Assembly (NCBI GenBank): GCA_020851115.1
Contig: JADZDJ010000038.1
Coordinates: 1 to 53,298 of the forward strand
Origin: Pirellulales bacterium
Lineage (GTDB): Bacteria; Planctomycetota; Planctomycetia; Pirellulales; JADZDJ01
Reading direction: 5' to 3'
Length of the DNA: 53,298 nucleotides
The notes below the pieces were generated by a model that worked only from the letters and a program-made list of their open reading frames with translations, was not told the DNA's origin and made no database searches. Positions 16,312 to 25,527 of the stretch are shown piece by piece. The position numbers and the translations under genes were made by a program. Numbering within the stretch: the first letter of the stretch is position 1; each line of letters starts with the position of its first letter.

Positions 16312-17946
16312 ATGCTTCGGATCACCGGCGGAAAAATATACGACCCCGCCAACGGCATTAATGGGAAGATCAAGGATCTCCACATCGACGACACGGGGAA
16401 GTTCGTCGAAGTGGTCGCTGGCGGCCGAACGATCGACGCTAGCGGAATGATCGTTTTTCCAGGCGGCGTTGATGTCCATACGCACATCGCCGGCGGGGCC
16501 ATCAATTTTGCCAGGGCGATGACGCCGGAAGATCACCGCCGCACGCAGGCATTCATTCGCACGAAGTCTCGCCGCAGCGGGCTGGGCGGCATGGCTCCCA
16601 CCACATTCGCCACTGGCTATCTCTACGCCGGCATGGGCTGGACGACCGTCAATGAAGCAGCCGTCCCAGTGCTGTCGGCCCGTCACACGCACGAAGAGTT
16701 GGCCGACATCCCGATCGTCGATAAGTCCACGCTCACCCTGATGGCTAACAACGAGATCATGCTGGATCAGTTGGAGAAGGGAGAGTACGAGCGTGCCAAG
16801 CAAGTCGTCGCCTGGTATCTTTGGGCATCGAAATCGTACGGCCTGAAGGCGGTCAATCCTGGAGGTGTGACGGCATGGAAGTGGGGCAAGGACGCCAAAC
16901 AACTCACTTCACCAATCGCCGGTTACAATTCGCTGACGCCCGGGAGTATCGTCACGCAACTAGCGCGCATATGCGACGAGCTTGGCCTGCCTCACCCGAT
17001 GCACCTGCATTGCAACAACTTAGGCGCGCCGGGGAACATCTCCACGACGCTCGACACGCTGAAACATCTCGAAGGACATAGGGCCCACATTGCACATTCA
17101 CAGTATCACGCCTACGGCGGCGACGGCTGGGATACCATGTGTTCCGAAACTGTTCAGCTCGCTGAATACTTCAACACGCACCCCACGATCACCACCGATG
17201 CCGGCGCAGTGATTTTTGGAGACACGGTCACGATTACCGCCGACGGCCCCTGGCAGCATTTGCTTTATGAGTTGACCGGGCGCAAATGGGGCAACCTCGA
17301 TGTCGAAAACGAAACCGGATGTGGCATCGTGCCCTACACCTATCGCCCCAGCAATTTGGTCAATGCGGTGCAGTGGGCGGCCGGTTTGGAGTTACTGCTG
17401 CTCATTCGCAGCCCTTGGCAGGTGTTTCTATCGACGGATCACCCCAACGGAGGGTGCTTCTGGCGCTATCCAGAAATTATTGAAATGCTAATGTCCGCCG
17501 ACGTTCGCAATGAGAGCCTTAAGAAGCTGCCCGATCGGATCAAAGGCAAGATCACGCTGCCCGAGATCAACCGCGAATACACGCTTTACGAAATCGCCAC
17601 CTCAATGTCGGCTGGCCCTGCACGAGCGCTTGGGCTGACGCAGAAGGGCAACTTGGGAATCGGCGCGGATGCGGATCTGGTGATCTACGAAGAAGACAAG
17701 AACGTGGCGCGCATGTTCGGACATCCCCGTTACGTGATCAAGGCCGGCGAAATCGTGATTGAGGAAGGGGATATTCGGGAAGCGCCGCAAGGGCGCGAGT
17801 TCCTCGTGAAGCCCGCCTATGATGCCGAGACCGATGAGTTTATTCGCCCGCTGTTTGAAGATTGCTACACGATGTCGTTCGAGAATTATCCCGTCGAATT
17901 CGAACGAATCGAACACGCGGAAATACACGAGTGCCGTCAGCCGTAA
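16312..17946 (+). CDS. fwdA: Formylmethanofuran dehydrogenase subunit A (amidohydrolase-type)
   Basis: A 544-residue member of the amidohydrolase superfamily. In the archaeal complex, FwdA hydrolyses or forms the formyl group on the C1 carrier using a dinuclear zinc site. The metal-binding residues are visible: H56 and H58 (DVHTHIAGG), Lys179 (GLKAVNPGG) at the position of the carboxylated lysine, H231/H233 (MHLHCNN), and Asp376 (STDHPNGG). The length fits the family. GGCGGGG precedes the ATG. Here it would pass formate to or from the selenocysteine site of FwdB through an internal channel, as in the archaeal complex. It lies 222 bases downstream of fwdB. Confidence 0.95.
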   Translation: MLRITGGKIYDPANGINGKIKDLHIDDTGKFVEVVAGGRTIDASGMIVFPGGVDVHTHIAGGAINFARAMTPEDHRRTQAFIRTKSRRSGLGGMAPTTFATGYLYAGMGWTTVNEAAVPVLSARHTHEELADIPIVDKSTLTLMANNEIMLDQLEKGEYERAKQVVAWYLWASKSYGLKAVNPGGVTAWKWGKDAKQLTSPIAGYNSLTPGSIVTQLARICDELGLPHPMHLHCNNLGAPGNISTTLDTLKHLEGHRAHIAHSQYHAYGGDGWDTMCSETVQLAEYFNTHPTITTDAGAVIFGDTVTITADGPWQHLLYELTGRKWGNLDVENETGCGIVPYTYRPSNLVNAVQWAAGLELLLLIRSPWQVFLSTDHPNGGCFWRYPEIIEMLMSADVRNESLKKLPDRIKGKITLPEINREYTLYEIATSMSAGPARALGLTQKGNLGIGADADLVIYEEDKNVARMFGHPRYVIKAGEIVIEEGDIREAPQGREFLVKPAYDAETDEFIRPLFEDCYTMSFENYPVEFERIEHAEIHECRQP

Positions 17947-18062
17947 TCCCATGGGGCAGTATTCCTGCCCTGCCAACACAACGTGGTTGCCCGCGGAGTA
18001 GGCATTTTCGCTAACTAGAACAACGCCCAATGACAGGCAAGTGTGCCTGCCCCACTTCAGCA

Positions 18063-18875
18063 ATGCCGGTCGTCTTTCACCTTAAGCTGCAGCCGACTGT
18101 TCCGCTCGAAGCGGAAGTCCTCTCGCCCGATGTGATAGCGGATTTGGCGTACGCCGAGATCTGCAAGCTCACCGTCTATCATGGCAAGCGGCAACTGCCA
18201 TTAAGCGAATTTTTCGACGTGGAAGGCGAACGCGACGAAAACCTCGTGCTCCACGGAAACATGCACAAGGTTCGCTGGGTCGGCCGGGCCATGTCACGCG
18301 GCAGCATCACGGTCCACGGCTCGGTGGGAATGCATTTAGGGGCGTACATGCGCGCCGGCCGCATTGTCGTCTACGGCAATGCAGGGGATTGGGTCGGAGC
18401 CGAAATGAAGAACGGCTTGATTCATGTGCAAGGAAATGCAGGCGGACAAATCGGCGCGGCCTACCGCGGTTCGCTCGCCGGAATGAAGAATGGCACGATC
18501 ATCGTCAATGGCACAGCCGGCCTCGAAGTCGGCATGCGGATGCGCCGTGGCACAATTGTCGTTGGCGGCGCTGTGAAAGATTTTGCCGGATTGCAAATGA
18601 AAGGGGGGACGATTGTCTTGAAGGATGGCGCCGAGATCCGCACCGGGGCCTGGATGAATCGCGGGACAATCATATCCCTCAAGCCATTGCAAATGATGCC
18701 CACATTTGTCCACTCGACGACAGCAACGCCCCCTTTTCTTTCGCACCTGGCCCGGCACCTCGAGAATTTCGGCGTTGATCTGCCTGTTGCGGCGACGGCC
18801 GGAATCTATCGCGTTTACGCAGGCGATATGTCGGTTTCCGATAAAGGCGAGATTCTGGTGTGGCAGCCCAGTTAA
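18063..18875 (+). CDS. fwdC: Formylmethanofuran dehydrogenase subunit C
   Basis: A 270-residue structural subunit of the formylmethanofuran dehydrogenase/formyltransferase-hydrolase complex. The centre (about 75-205) is a run of right-handed beta-helix repeats of the form GxxVGxxMxxGxIxVxGxAG, the GXGXG fold shared with the C-terminal domain of glutamate synthase. The start at 18063 (MPVVFHLKLQ) is preferred over one 33 bases upstream because the extra residues (TGKCACPTS) look non-coding. A formyltransferase gene (ftr/fhcD) is not found after it in this window. Confidence 0.94.
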   Translation: MPVVFHLKLQPTVPLEAEVLSPDVIADLAYAEICKLTVYHGKRQLPLSEFFDVEGERDENLVLHGNMHKVRWVGRAMSRGSITVHGSVGMHLGAYMRAGRIVVYGNAGDWVGAEMKNGLIHVQGNAGGQIGAAYRGSLAGMKNGTIIVNGTAGLEVGMRMRRGTIVVGGAVKDFAGLQMKGGTIVLKDGAEIRTGAWMNRGTIISLKPLQMMPTFVHSTTATPPFLSHLARHLENFGVDLPVAATAGIYRVYAGDMSVSDKGEILVWQPS

Positions 18876-19206
18876 TCCGACTACTGCTTTCAGATTCTCG
18901 GAGCTGCGTTCGATCGGCCCATGCGAAAAAGCGACCTTCATCAGTGTCGCCCACAGCGTATTCCTGGGGAAATCTTGACCACTTCGATCAGCGGTTTACC
19001 ACTGCTATCACACCACCATTGCAAGAACCAAAATGCTCAACCGGGAAGCAATGGTCCTAGCCAATCCACTTCAATCATGCGAATTATTACAATTTCTTAA
19101 TATTTTGCGTAGCTTGCGTTAAGAAATCGCAAGCGCGCACGATTTATTGTAGCCGGGCGTATTGACGGGCGTATTGAAATGCCCAAGCAAAACATCCGTA
19201 AATCGC
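18876..19206. other. Intergenic region between fwdC and the ECF sigma gene
   Basis: About 330 bases without a recognisable gene. The last third (19080-19160) is AT-rich and contains the interlocked inverted repeats listed separately. It probably carries the promoter of the sigma-factor operon. Confidence 0.55.
19092..19134 (+). promoter_or_regulatory. Interlocked inverted repeats upstream of the ECF sigma gene
   Basis: ATTTCTTAA (19092-19100) is the perfect inverse of TTAAGAAAT (19119-19127). That second arm is also exactly the loop of another perfect hairpin, GCTTGCG (19112-19118) with CGCAAGC (19128-19134). In RNA this could be an H-type pseudoknot or two competing hairpins. In DNA it could be an operator. 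It lies 73 bases upstream of the sigma-factor ATG. Confidence 0.5.
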
Positions 19207-19746
19207 ATGCATAACCAGTCCGTGTCGACTCCGCTGCCGTCTCACGACCATTTTGCCGAGCTGTTTGCTCAGTATCAGCGGCGTATTTACTCGTACATTT
19301 CGACGCTGATTATCAATCGCGACGATGTCGACGACATTTTCCAGCAAACTTGTGTGGTGCTGTGGAAAAAGTGGAACCAATACGATCCTCAGGCGGATTT
19401 TGCCAACTGGGGATGTGGGATTGCACGAAACGAAGTGCGCAATTATCTGCGCAAGAAACATGGCAGTTCGATTCAATTCAGCGACCAAGTCCTCGACAGT
19501 CTTTCGGACGAACATATTGAGGTTGGTCGAGAAATGGAAGCGCGTCATCGGGCCTTGTCTGATTGTTTGGATAAGCTCCCGCCGCCGCAGCGGGAGTTGG
19601 TTGAGCGCTGCTATTCAGACGAAGGTTCAATTCGTTCGATTGCCAACCGAATGCAGATAGCGCCCACTACTTTGTATATGAAGTTACACCGATTGCGCAG
19701 AGCCCTGTTGGATTGCATATCGCTCGCCCTGCGTAGTGAACCATAG
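19207..19746 (+). CDS. ECF RNA polymerase sigma factor, Rhodopirellula/Verrucomicrobium type
   Basis: A 179-residue sigma-70 family factor with region 2 (DDVDDIFQQTCVVLWKKW, then FANWGCGIARNEVRNYLR) and region 4 (LPPPQRELVERCY, then IRSIANRMQIAPTTLYMKLHR) but no region 3, the layout of ECF factors. The start at 19207 (MHNQSVSTP) is chosen because the upstream TTG extension has no support. It is followed after 5 bases by a FecR-like membrane protein, a pairing typical of planctomycetes, where the second protein is the presumed anti-sigma or signal receptor. The targets are probably the surface-protein genes downstream. Confidence 0.92.
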   Translation: MHNQSVSTPLPSHDHFAELFAQYQRRIYSYISTLIINRDDVDDIFQQTCVVLWKKWNQYDPQADFANWGCGIARNEVRNYLRKKHGSSIQFSDQVLDSLSDEHIEVGREMEARHRALSDCLDKLPPPQRELVERCYSDEGSIRSIANRMQIAPTTLYMKLHRLRRALLDCISLALRSEP

Positions 19747-19751
19747 AGTTT

Positions 19752-21623
19752 ATGATTGAATCCACCAATACTTGTACGTCAGACGAAGGCCGCTTTTGGC
19801 GGCTTGTAGGCGTCGTCCATTCCGGCAGCGCGACGAGCGACGAGCAGCGCGAGTTGGAAGAGTTGCTTCAGTCGCATTCTGTTTTGCGCCGACGATATGT
19901 TGAGCATCAGATTCTCGATGCGGAATTGCGCTGGCGTTATCGTTCAACCAAGCCAATCGTCCTGTCGGGTGATTCTACGCAGCTCGGCGGCGGCTTGGCT
20001 GCTGATTCGTCGGCATTGCCGCTGTGGCATAAACCAGCCGGCGGCGATTCGCCGCTTTCGCAGGAGCTTCAGTGCAGCGCCGACGATCAGACGAAGAGGG
20101 AGCTTGTCGCTGATGCGCATCGACCGTTGCAAAAGAAAGTGCGGGCTGCGGCCAACTTGCGCGAACGGGAGGAAAGGCCGACAATTTTATTTTGGAAATT
20201 TGCGGGGATTGCATCGTCTGCGTTTGCGGCAGCTTTGGTCTTGTGGCTAACATTCAGCGGGTCGCGATCACCAAACAACCCGGCTGTTGAGTTGGCTAGT
20301 CGTGATCGGGCAAACGCAACACCACAGATTAAATTGGCGGTTGACGTCACGAATCGCCCCACATACGTGGCTCGGATCGTGCGAGCTTCCAGCGATCTCG
20401 CCTGGGGAAATGCTACTGCGCCGCGAGATTTCCTGCTTCGTGTGATGAAGGATGAGAGGCTATGCATTGAATCGGGAGTTGTTGAATTAGAGTTTGATTG
20501 CGGTGCGAAGATTGTTTTGACTGGCCCCGCTACTTTTACCCCAACCGGTGCAGGCGATGCTCACTTAGAGTCGGGGCGTCTAACCGGCGAGGTTTCAAAG
20601 GGCAATTTTCGGCTCTTAACGCCCAATGCCGAGGTGATCGATTTGGGCACTTCGTTTGGGGTACTCGCGGATGCTGCGGTGGGAACTGAGGTTGTGGTGT
20701 TCGGCGGCAGGGTGCAGGTCAAGTCACATCCAGATTCAAAAGCCAAGCATCTGCTGGATATGACCGAAGGCATGGCAGCGCGAATTCGGACGGATGGAAC
20801 GGCTGAATATGGCGTGGATTCGGAAGCGGGTTCACTTGTCCGGTCGGTGCCGGCCGCCGCAACAAAAAGTCGACGCGAAGTCAGTCTGGTTGACTTGATC
20901 GGTGGCGGTGATGGGTTTGGCTCGTGTCTTGCAGGCGCGATCGATCCGACCAGCGGCGCGAACGACGTGCTTGGCGAGCCCGGGGTCCGGCAAGGAAATG
21001 ACAAATATCATTCGGTCGATTGGCATCCGATTATCGACGGCATTTTTGTCCCACCGGCCTCGGGCGGCCGAGTCCAAGCAGACTCACTCGGCGGGACGAT
21101 TCTCCTGCCGCCGACCAATGGTCTGACGTGGGGACCGCTTTGGGCCAGACGCTGGGATAAATCCCTGGAATGGACGAGCGGCAGCACGACCGACTATTGG
21201 TCGAACGACACGCTTAAAGGCGTGATTACTCGACTCAAGAAGTCGCATTTTGGCGTCGTTGGGATGCATGCAAACACGGCAGTGACGCTCGATTTGCGCG
21301 CCTTGCAGTTGCTGCAGCGTGCGCCGGGCGCTGAGTTTCACACAACGGTAACCAATCTCGACAATTCGGTCGAGCGAGACATACCCGCCGATGTGGCCTT
21401 AGATCGAGCGGCCGATTTCACAATCTATGTGGATGGCATCTCGCGGTTTTCGCGAGTCGACCTGCGCCGCGTCGACGGCGACATCGACGTCGTCGTGAAG
21501 ATTCGAGCTAGCGATCGTTTCTTGACGATCGTGTCGTCGGATTCAACAGGCGAATCCGCCTACGATCATTTGGTATTGATCGATCCTGTCATTCTACTTC
21601 AACGAAAGGAGCTAGAACAGTAA
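19752..21623 (+). CDS. FecR-like transmembrane regulator with C-terminal NPCBM-like domain
   Basis: A 623-residue protein. The N-terminal 60 residues are a cytoplasmic helical segment (SDEQRELEELLQSHSVLRRRYVEHQ) suited to binding the sigma factor. A single membrane helix lies at about 155-172 (FAGIASSAFAAALVLWLTF). Next comes a FecR-type beta domain (VVELEFDCGAKIVLTGPATF, then VIDLGTSFGVL, then VVVFGGRVQV). The C-terminal about 150 residues (HANTAVTLDLRAL, then TIYVDGISRFSR) resemble an NPCBM-like carbohydrate-binding module. The arrangement suggests an extracytoplasmic glycan sensor that controls the adjacent sigma factor. That role is inferred. Confidence 0.82.
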   Translation: MIESTNTCTSDEGRFWRLVGVVHSGSATSDEQRELEELLQSHSVLRRRYVEHQILDAELRWRYRSTKPIVLSGDSTQLGGGLAADSSALPLWHKPAGGDSPLSQELQCSADDQTKRELVADAHRPLQKKVRAAANLREREERPTILFWKFAGIASSAFAAALVLWLTFSGSRSPNNPAVELASRDRANATPQIKLAVDVTNRPTYVARIVRASSDLAWGNATAPRDFLLRVMKDERLCIESGVVELEFDCGAKIVLTGPATFTPTGAGDAHLESGRLTGEVSKGNFRLLTPNAEVIDLGTSFGVLADAAVGTEVVVFGGRVQVKSHPDSKAKHLLDMTEGMAARIRTDGTAEYGVDSEAGSLVRSVPAAATKSRREVSLVDLIGGGDGFGSCLAGAIDPTSGANDVLGEPGVRQGNDKYHSVDWHPIIDGIFVPPASGGRVQADSLGGTILLPPTNGLTWGPLWARRWDKSLEWTSGSTTDYWSNDTLKGVITRLKKSHFGVVGMHANTAVTLDLRALQLLQRAPGAEFHTTVTNLDNSVERDIPADVALDRAADFTIYVDGISRFSRVDLRRVDGDIDVVVKIRASDRFLTIVSSDSTGESAYDHLVLIDPVILLQRKELEQ

Positions 21624-21734
21624 CAATTGGAAATTGCGAAGCAGAGTTGATGGTGGAACAGAGCAGTGGCGGCCAAGGAAAGCCTCTTCGACGTAAATTT
21701 TCTTCGACTTCACATTCTTTGATGAGGATAGTTT

Positions 21735-22784
21735 ATGAAATGCAGTTTGAAAGCAATCGTGGCGGGCTTGTTGATAATGATCATGTCTACAACAACCACC
21801 AACGCGGCGCCGACAAATCTCGCCACCGCAGGTACGGCAACGGCGTCGTCGCAGTACGACGTACCCTATGCCCCCGGCAATGCCAATGACGGATCGCGCG
21901 ATGGCTCGGTGATCTGGCACAGCGCGAATGATAGTACCAACCCCGCCTGGTGGCAGGTCGACCTGGGATCGGATCAATATCTAGACCGAGTTCAAATCTT
22001 TCCCCGCAATTTCAATCAGGGCACAGTCGAGAATTTTACAATTGACGTTCTTAACAGTGCAAATGTTAACATGTTTTCCCAATCATACGGCGGTTCAACT
22101 GCTGATGTCGCCTGGGGAACCAATAGCATGCGAGGAGTTTTGGGGCAAACCGTTCGGATCACGCGTAATGACGCCGACCCCGATGCGATGACGTTCGCCG
22201 AATTCGAAGTGTTTGGCCAAAACTCTCCGATTCTTCAAAATTTGGCGATCAATCGCCCCGTGACGGCAACCGCCGCAGCTTTTGGCACCACTCCCGAGAA
22301 CGCCGTCGACGGCAATATTGACGGCAATTTCAGTCACGGTTCAATCTATCATTCGGATCCAGGCGTAACTCCACACAGCACGAATTTCTGGCAGGTGGAG
22401 TTGGCGGCCGATAGCGAAATCGACTACGTGACGATTTATGCGCGAACGGATGATCTGAGCAATAACCCGAATCTACAACTGACGTTATTGGCGGCGGACG
22501 GAACCACCGTAGTTGACACGACGCCGTTTTCGCTTGGAGGCAACGACCTTGGCGCGGCACGCTACGATTTTACCCATGATTTCGCCAACAACCCGACAGG
22601 TAAATTCATCAGAATCCAATCCACTTCCGACGGCCCCGACGACATCTTGGAACTGGGCGAAGTGGAAGTCTTTGGAACCGTCGTTCCAGAGCCGACATCT
22701 GCGTTCTTGTTGAGTGGTCTCAGCCTATTCGTAGTGTTGTGGATGAGAAAGCATCGCAGTGCAGGCGTCGCGTGCCTGCGCTAA
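21735..22784 (+). CDS. Secreted discoidin-like (F5/8 type C) protein with PEP-CTERM tail
   Basis: A 349-residue exported protein. The signal peptide MKCSLKAIVAGLLIMIMSTT ends near NAAPTN. Two carbohydrate-binding discoidin/F5-8C-like units follow: NLATAGTATASS, then [20 protein letters not shown], and a second beginning NLAINRPVTATAA with [20 protein letters not shown]. The end is VVPEPTSAFLLSG, a hydrophobic run and MRKHRS: a PEP-CTERM signal. It is paralogous to the next gene, from which it differs by lacking dockerin-like repeats. It is probably a surface or secreted glycan-binding protein of the sigma-factor regulon. Confidence 0.85.
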   Translation: MKCSLKAIVAGLLIMIMSTTTTNAAPTNLATAGTATASSQYDVPYAPGNANDGSRDGSVIWHSANDSTNPAWWQVDLGSDQYLDRVQIFPRNFNQGTVENFTIDVLNSANVNMFSQSYGGSTADVAWGTNSMRGVLGQTVRITRNDADPDAMTFAEFEVFGQNSPILQNLAINRPVTATAAAFGTTPENAVDGNIDGNFSHGSIYHSDPGVTPHSTNFWQVELAADSEIDYVTIYARTDDLSNNPNLQLTLLAADGTTVVDTTPFSLGGNDLGAARYDFTHDFANNPTGKFIRIQSTSDGPDDILELGEVEVFGTVVPEPTSAFLLSGLSLFVVLWMRKHRSAGVACLR

Positions 22785-23028
22785 ATAACAATCGAATTTG
22801 GCGAGGCTTACGCACAGAATTCGCGGGCGATCCGCTGCTGCTGGAAGACGCGCAGCGGCTTTCAGGTGCGACCGCTCGGGACATTTTGATGCGTAAGCCA
22901 TGCCAAGCTTGGGAACTAGCGGAAAGAACCGGTTGCCGCGTGCAACTTGGGTTTCAAGGGGCGAGACAAACAGAGTAGCTGGCGGTTTTGAAGGACTTTT
23001 CGACTCTTACAAAAGAAGGATGAAGATC

Positions 23029-24351
23029 ATGCAATGTAAATTGAAACGAGCGCTCGTTGGAGTTGCGATTGCGACTTGGTGCACCTGCTATCAATCTCCA
23101 GATGCATTCGCCCTCCCGACCAACTTAGCGACCTCGGGTACGGCTAGCGCTTCTTCCGTGTACGCAAACGACACGGCCAATTATGGCCCGGCCCATGCAA
23201 ACGATGGCGATCGAAGCCCCGATGTGATTTGGCACAGCGCCAATAGCAACACGGAAACAGCTTGGTGGCAAGTGGACTTGGGCGCAGACTATTACTTAGA
23301 CCGCGTCCAAATTTTTCCACGCGGACTCAATCAAGGGACGGTCGGCAATTTCAAGATCGACGTGCTCGACAGCAGCAACACGGTGGTGTTCTCACAAACA
23401 TTTCTTCCGGATTCCGCGACGGATCGCGATATCACCCCTAGCACGCCTTGGAATCTTGACTTAGGCCAATACGATTTCAGCGGCTGGAGCGCCTGGGGCA
23501 CGAATGCCGTGCGAAATGTACACGGGCAAACGGTTCGAATCGAACGTAATCTTCCCGGGGATGCTTTCAACCCCGATGCGATGACATTTGCCGAGTTTGA
23601 GGTGTACGGCCAGAACGCGCCGAACACGCTGAGCAACCTGGCGTTGGGCCAACCCGTCACGGCGACGCCGCCGCTGACCGGCTACGAACAGTATGTCGAC
23701 GTTCAGCCGGCGAATGCCAATGATGGCAACATCGATCCGAATTTCTGGCACGGATCCGTTTATCATTCTGACCCAGGCATCACGCCGTTTGCCGGGCATT
23801 TTTGGCAAGTCGAGTTGGCCGCAGTGAGCAACATCGACTACATCAACCTGTTTGCGCGCAACGACTATACTGACAATCATGGTTTCGCCAAGCTATCGAT
23901 CTTGGATGCGGACGGCGTACTTGTTCCGGGCACGGAACAAGAAATTGATCTCACGCAAATTCCCTACGATTACACCATTGATTTTGCGGATAATCCTGCG
24001 GGGAAATTCGTCCGAATCGAAACGCTGAGTGACAACATTCTTGAGTTGTCGGAAGTTGAGGTGTTTGGAACTTCCACGGCCGTTCCTGGCGATTTTAATG
24101 GAGATGGCAACGTGGATGGCGCGGATTTCGTCGCCTGGCAAACTCATTTTCCTACGGCAAGCGGCGCAACGATGGCCGATGGCGATGCCAACGGCGATGG
24201 TGCCGTTGATGGTGCCGATTTTGTGATTTGGCAGACCCACTTTCCGTATCCCTCAGGTAGTGGGGCAAGCCCAGTGCCAGAACCGGCAAGTATTCTACTT
24301 ATTGGCATTGGAGGATTGCTGGCATGGCATCTGTGTCGCCGACCTAGTTAA
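23029..24351 (+). CDS. Discoidin-like protein with dockerin-like repeats and PEP-CTERM tail
   Basis: A 440-residue paralogue of the preceding gene. The start at 23029 ([17 protein letters not shown]) aligns with the MKCSLKA start of its neighbour and has AGAAGGA 8 bases upstream. Two discoidin-like units ([40 protein letters not shown]) are followed by two dockerin-like calcium loops ([36 protein letters not shown]). The tail [27 protein letters not shown] is a PEP-CTERM signal. Against its neighbour the chief difference is the inserted dockerin-like pair, so domain gain or loss has occurred between the copies. Confidence 0.87.
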   Translation: MQCKLKRALVGVAIATWCTCYQSPDAFALPTNLATSGTASASSVYANDTANYGPAHANDGDRSPDVIWHSANSNTETAWWQVDLGADYYLDRVQIFPRGLNQGTVGNFKIDVLDSSNTVVFSQTFLPDSATDRDITPSTPWNLDLGQYDFSGWSAWGTNAVRNVHGQTVRIERNLPGDAFNPDAMTFAEFEVYGQNAPNTLSNLALGQPVTATPPLTGYEQYVDVQPANANDGNIDPNFWHGSVYHSDPGITPFAGHFWQVELAAVSNIDYINLFARNDYTDNHGFAKLSILDADGVLVPGTEQEIDLTQIPYDYTIDFADNPAGKFVRIETLSDNILELSEVEVFGTSTAVPGDFNGDGNVDGADFVAWQTHFPTASGATMADGDANGDGAVDGADFVIWQTHFPYPSGSGASPVPEPASILLIGIGGLLAWHLCRRPS

Positions 24352-24360
24352 GGATGCTCT

Positions 24361-24410
24361 GCACCGCTGGTGAGTCACATTGTACCCTCCAATGTGCTCA
24401 CCGGCGGTGT
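24361..24410 (+). terminator. Long hairpin after the discoidin gene, possible terminator or RNA-processing site
   Basis: The arm 24362-24382 pairs with 24390-24409 over about 20 base pairs, with one G-U pair and one bulged T, around a 7-base loop (TACCCTC). It starts 10 bases after the stop codon. There is no run of T after it, so intrinsic termination is uncertain. It could instead protect the upstream mRNA or attenuate the DUF1559 gene that starts 70 bases later. Confidence 0.55.
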
Positions 24411-24479
24411 GACACCATGCGAACTGCGCGAATACACAGGGTATTTCTTCCGTCAGGAGTTTTCCGAGAGAGAATTGAC

Positions 24480-25514
24480 ATGATTGCCAAAAGAGCAGCA
24501 TTTACGCTGGTTGAATTGCTCGTCGTTATTGCCATCATTGGAATCTTGATTGCATTATTACTACCTGCCGTTCAGGCGGCGCGCGAGGCAGCCCGCAGGA
24601 CGCAATGCAAGAATAATCTAAAGCAAATCGCCCTGGGCGCATTCAACCATGAAGCAGCGCGCAAGTCGTTTCCGTTCGGAGGTTGGACTTACTATTGGAT
24701 GGGCGACCCCAATCAAGGTTTTAGCAGGAGCCAGCCCGGAAGTTGGCCTTACAATTTGCTTCCCTATGTTGAAGAAGCAAGTTTGCGTGAACTGGGGCGT
24801 GGCCAGACGGGATTTGCCAAGAACACTTCGATGGTGAGGCTGATTCAGTCGCCGGTTGGCCTCTACTATTGTCCTTCGAGGCGTAAGGCGAGCGGATATC
24901 CTGGTGGTTACCCGGTGAATCTTGCTGGAAATGGAGCATTATTGGTTGCCAAAGTCGACTACGCGGCAAATACCGGTGCGATTTACGATCCTGCCTGCCA
25001 GAATTCCAACTGGGCACCCACTGCCGGCCCCGTGGAGAGCGCAATTGCCGACCTAAATTCGTCGGGTGGCAAGCGTTGGCCAGATACAGGCCCCTGTGAC
25101 GGTGCAATTTGCCCAGCCAAAGGAGTTAAGCTGTCGGAAATCTCCGACGGCACATCGCACACGATGTTCGCGGGCGAAAAGTATCTAAGGCCCGAGCGTT
25201 ACGAAGACGGCGCGGATCTCGGCGACAACGAATCTGCCTTCGTTGGATACAACGGTGATATAGCGCGTTGGACGGGTGTGGCTCCGAGTGGAACGACATA
25301 TCCAATCCCCAACTCCTATGTCTTGCAACCGCGGCAAGATCGCAGCGGCTTCGATTACGATTGGCGAGCCTTTGGCAGCGCTCACCCTGGAGTGATGAAC
25401 GCCGCGTTTTGCGACGGCAGCGTACAGTCTGTTTCCTTCAACGTCGATCCGCAAGTTTTCATCCGTATCGGCAGTCGGCGCGACGGGCAGTCTGTCAGCG
25501 TCAATAGTCTCTAG
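24480..25514 (+). CDS. DUF1559 protein with pseudopilin-type N-terminus
   Basis: A 344-residue protein. The N-terminus has the type IV pilin/pseudopilin methylation motif ([20 protein letters not shown]) followed by [17 protein letters not shown], then NNLKQIALG, the standard opening of the planctomycete DUF1559 family. The C-terminal H-x-G block ([19 protein letters not shown]) is also typical. The start at 24480 has GAGAGA upstream. DUF1559 proteins are abundant in planctomycetes and presumably form pilus-like or envelope assemblies; their function is not established. It is followed 13 bases later by a lipoprotein gene. Confidence 0.95.
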   Translation: MIAKRAAFTLVELLVVIAIIGILIALLLPAVQAAREAARRTQCKNNLKQIALGAFNHEAARKSFPFGGWTYYWMGDPNQGFSRSQPGSWPYNLLPYVEEASLRELGRGQTGFAKNTSMVRLIQSPVGLYYCPSRRKASGYPGGYPVNLAGNGALLVAKVDYAANTGAIYDPACQNSNWAPTAGPVESAIADLNSSGGKRWPDTGPCDGAICPAKGVKLSEISDGTSHTMFAGEKYLRPERYEDGADLGDNESAFVGYNGDIARWTGVAPSGTTYPIPNSYVLQPRQDRSGFDYDWRAFGSAHPGVMNAAFCDGSVQSVSFNVDPQVFIRIGSRRDGQSVSVNSL

Positions 25515-25527
25515 TGGGAGCAGGGCC

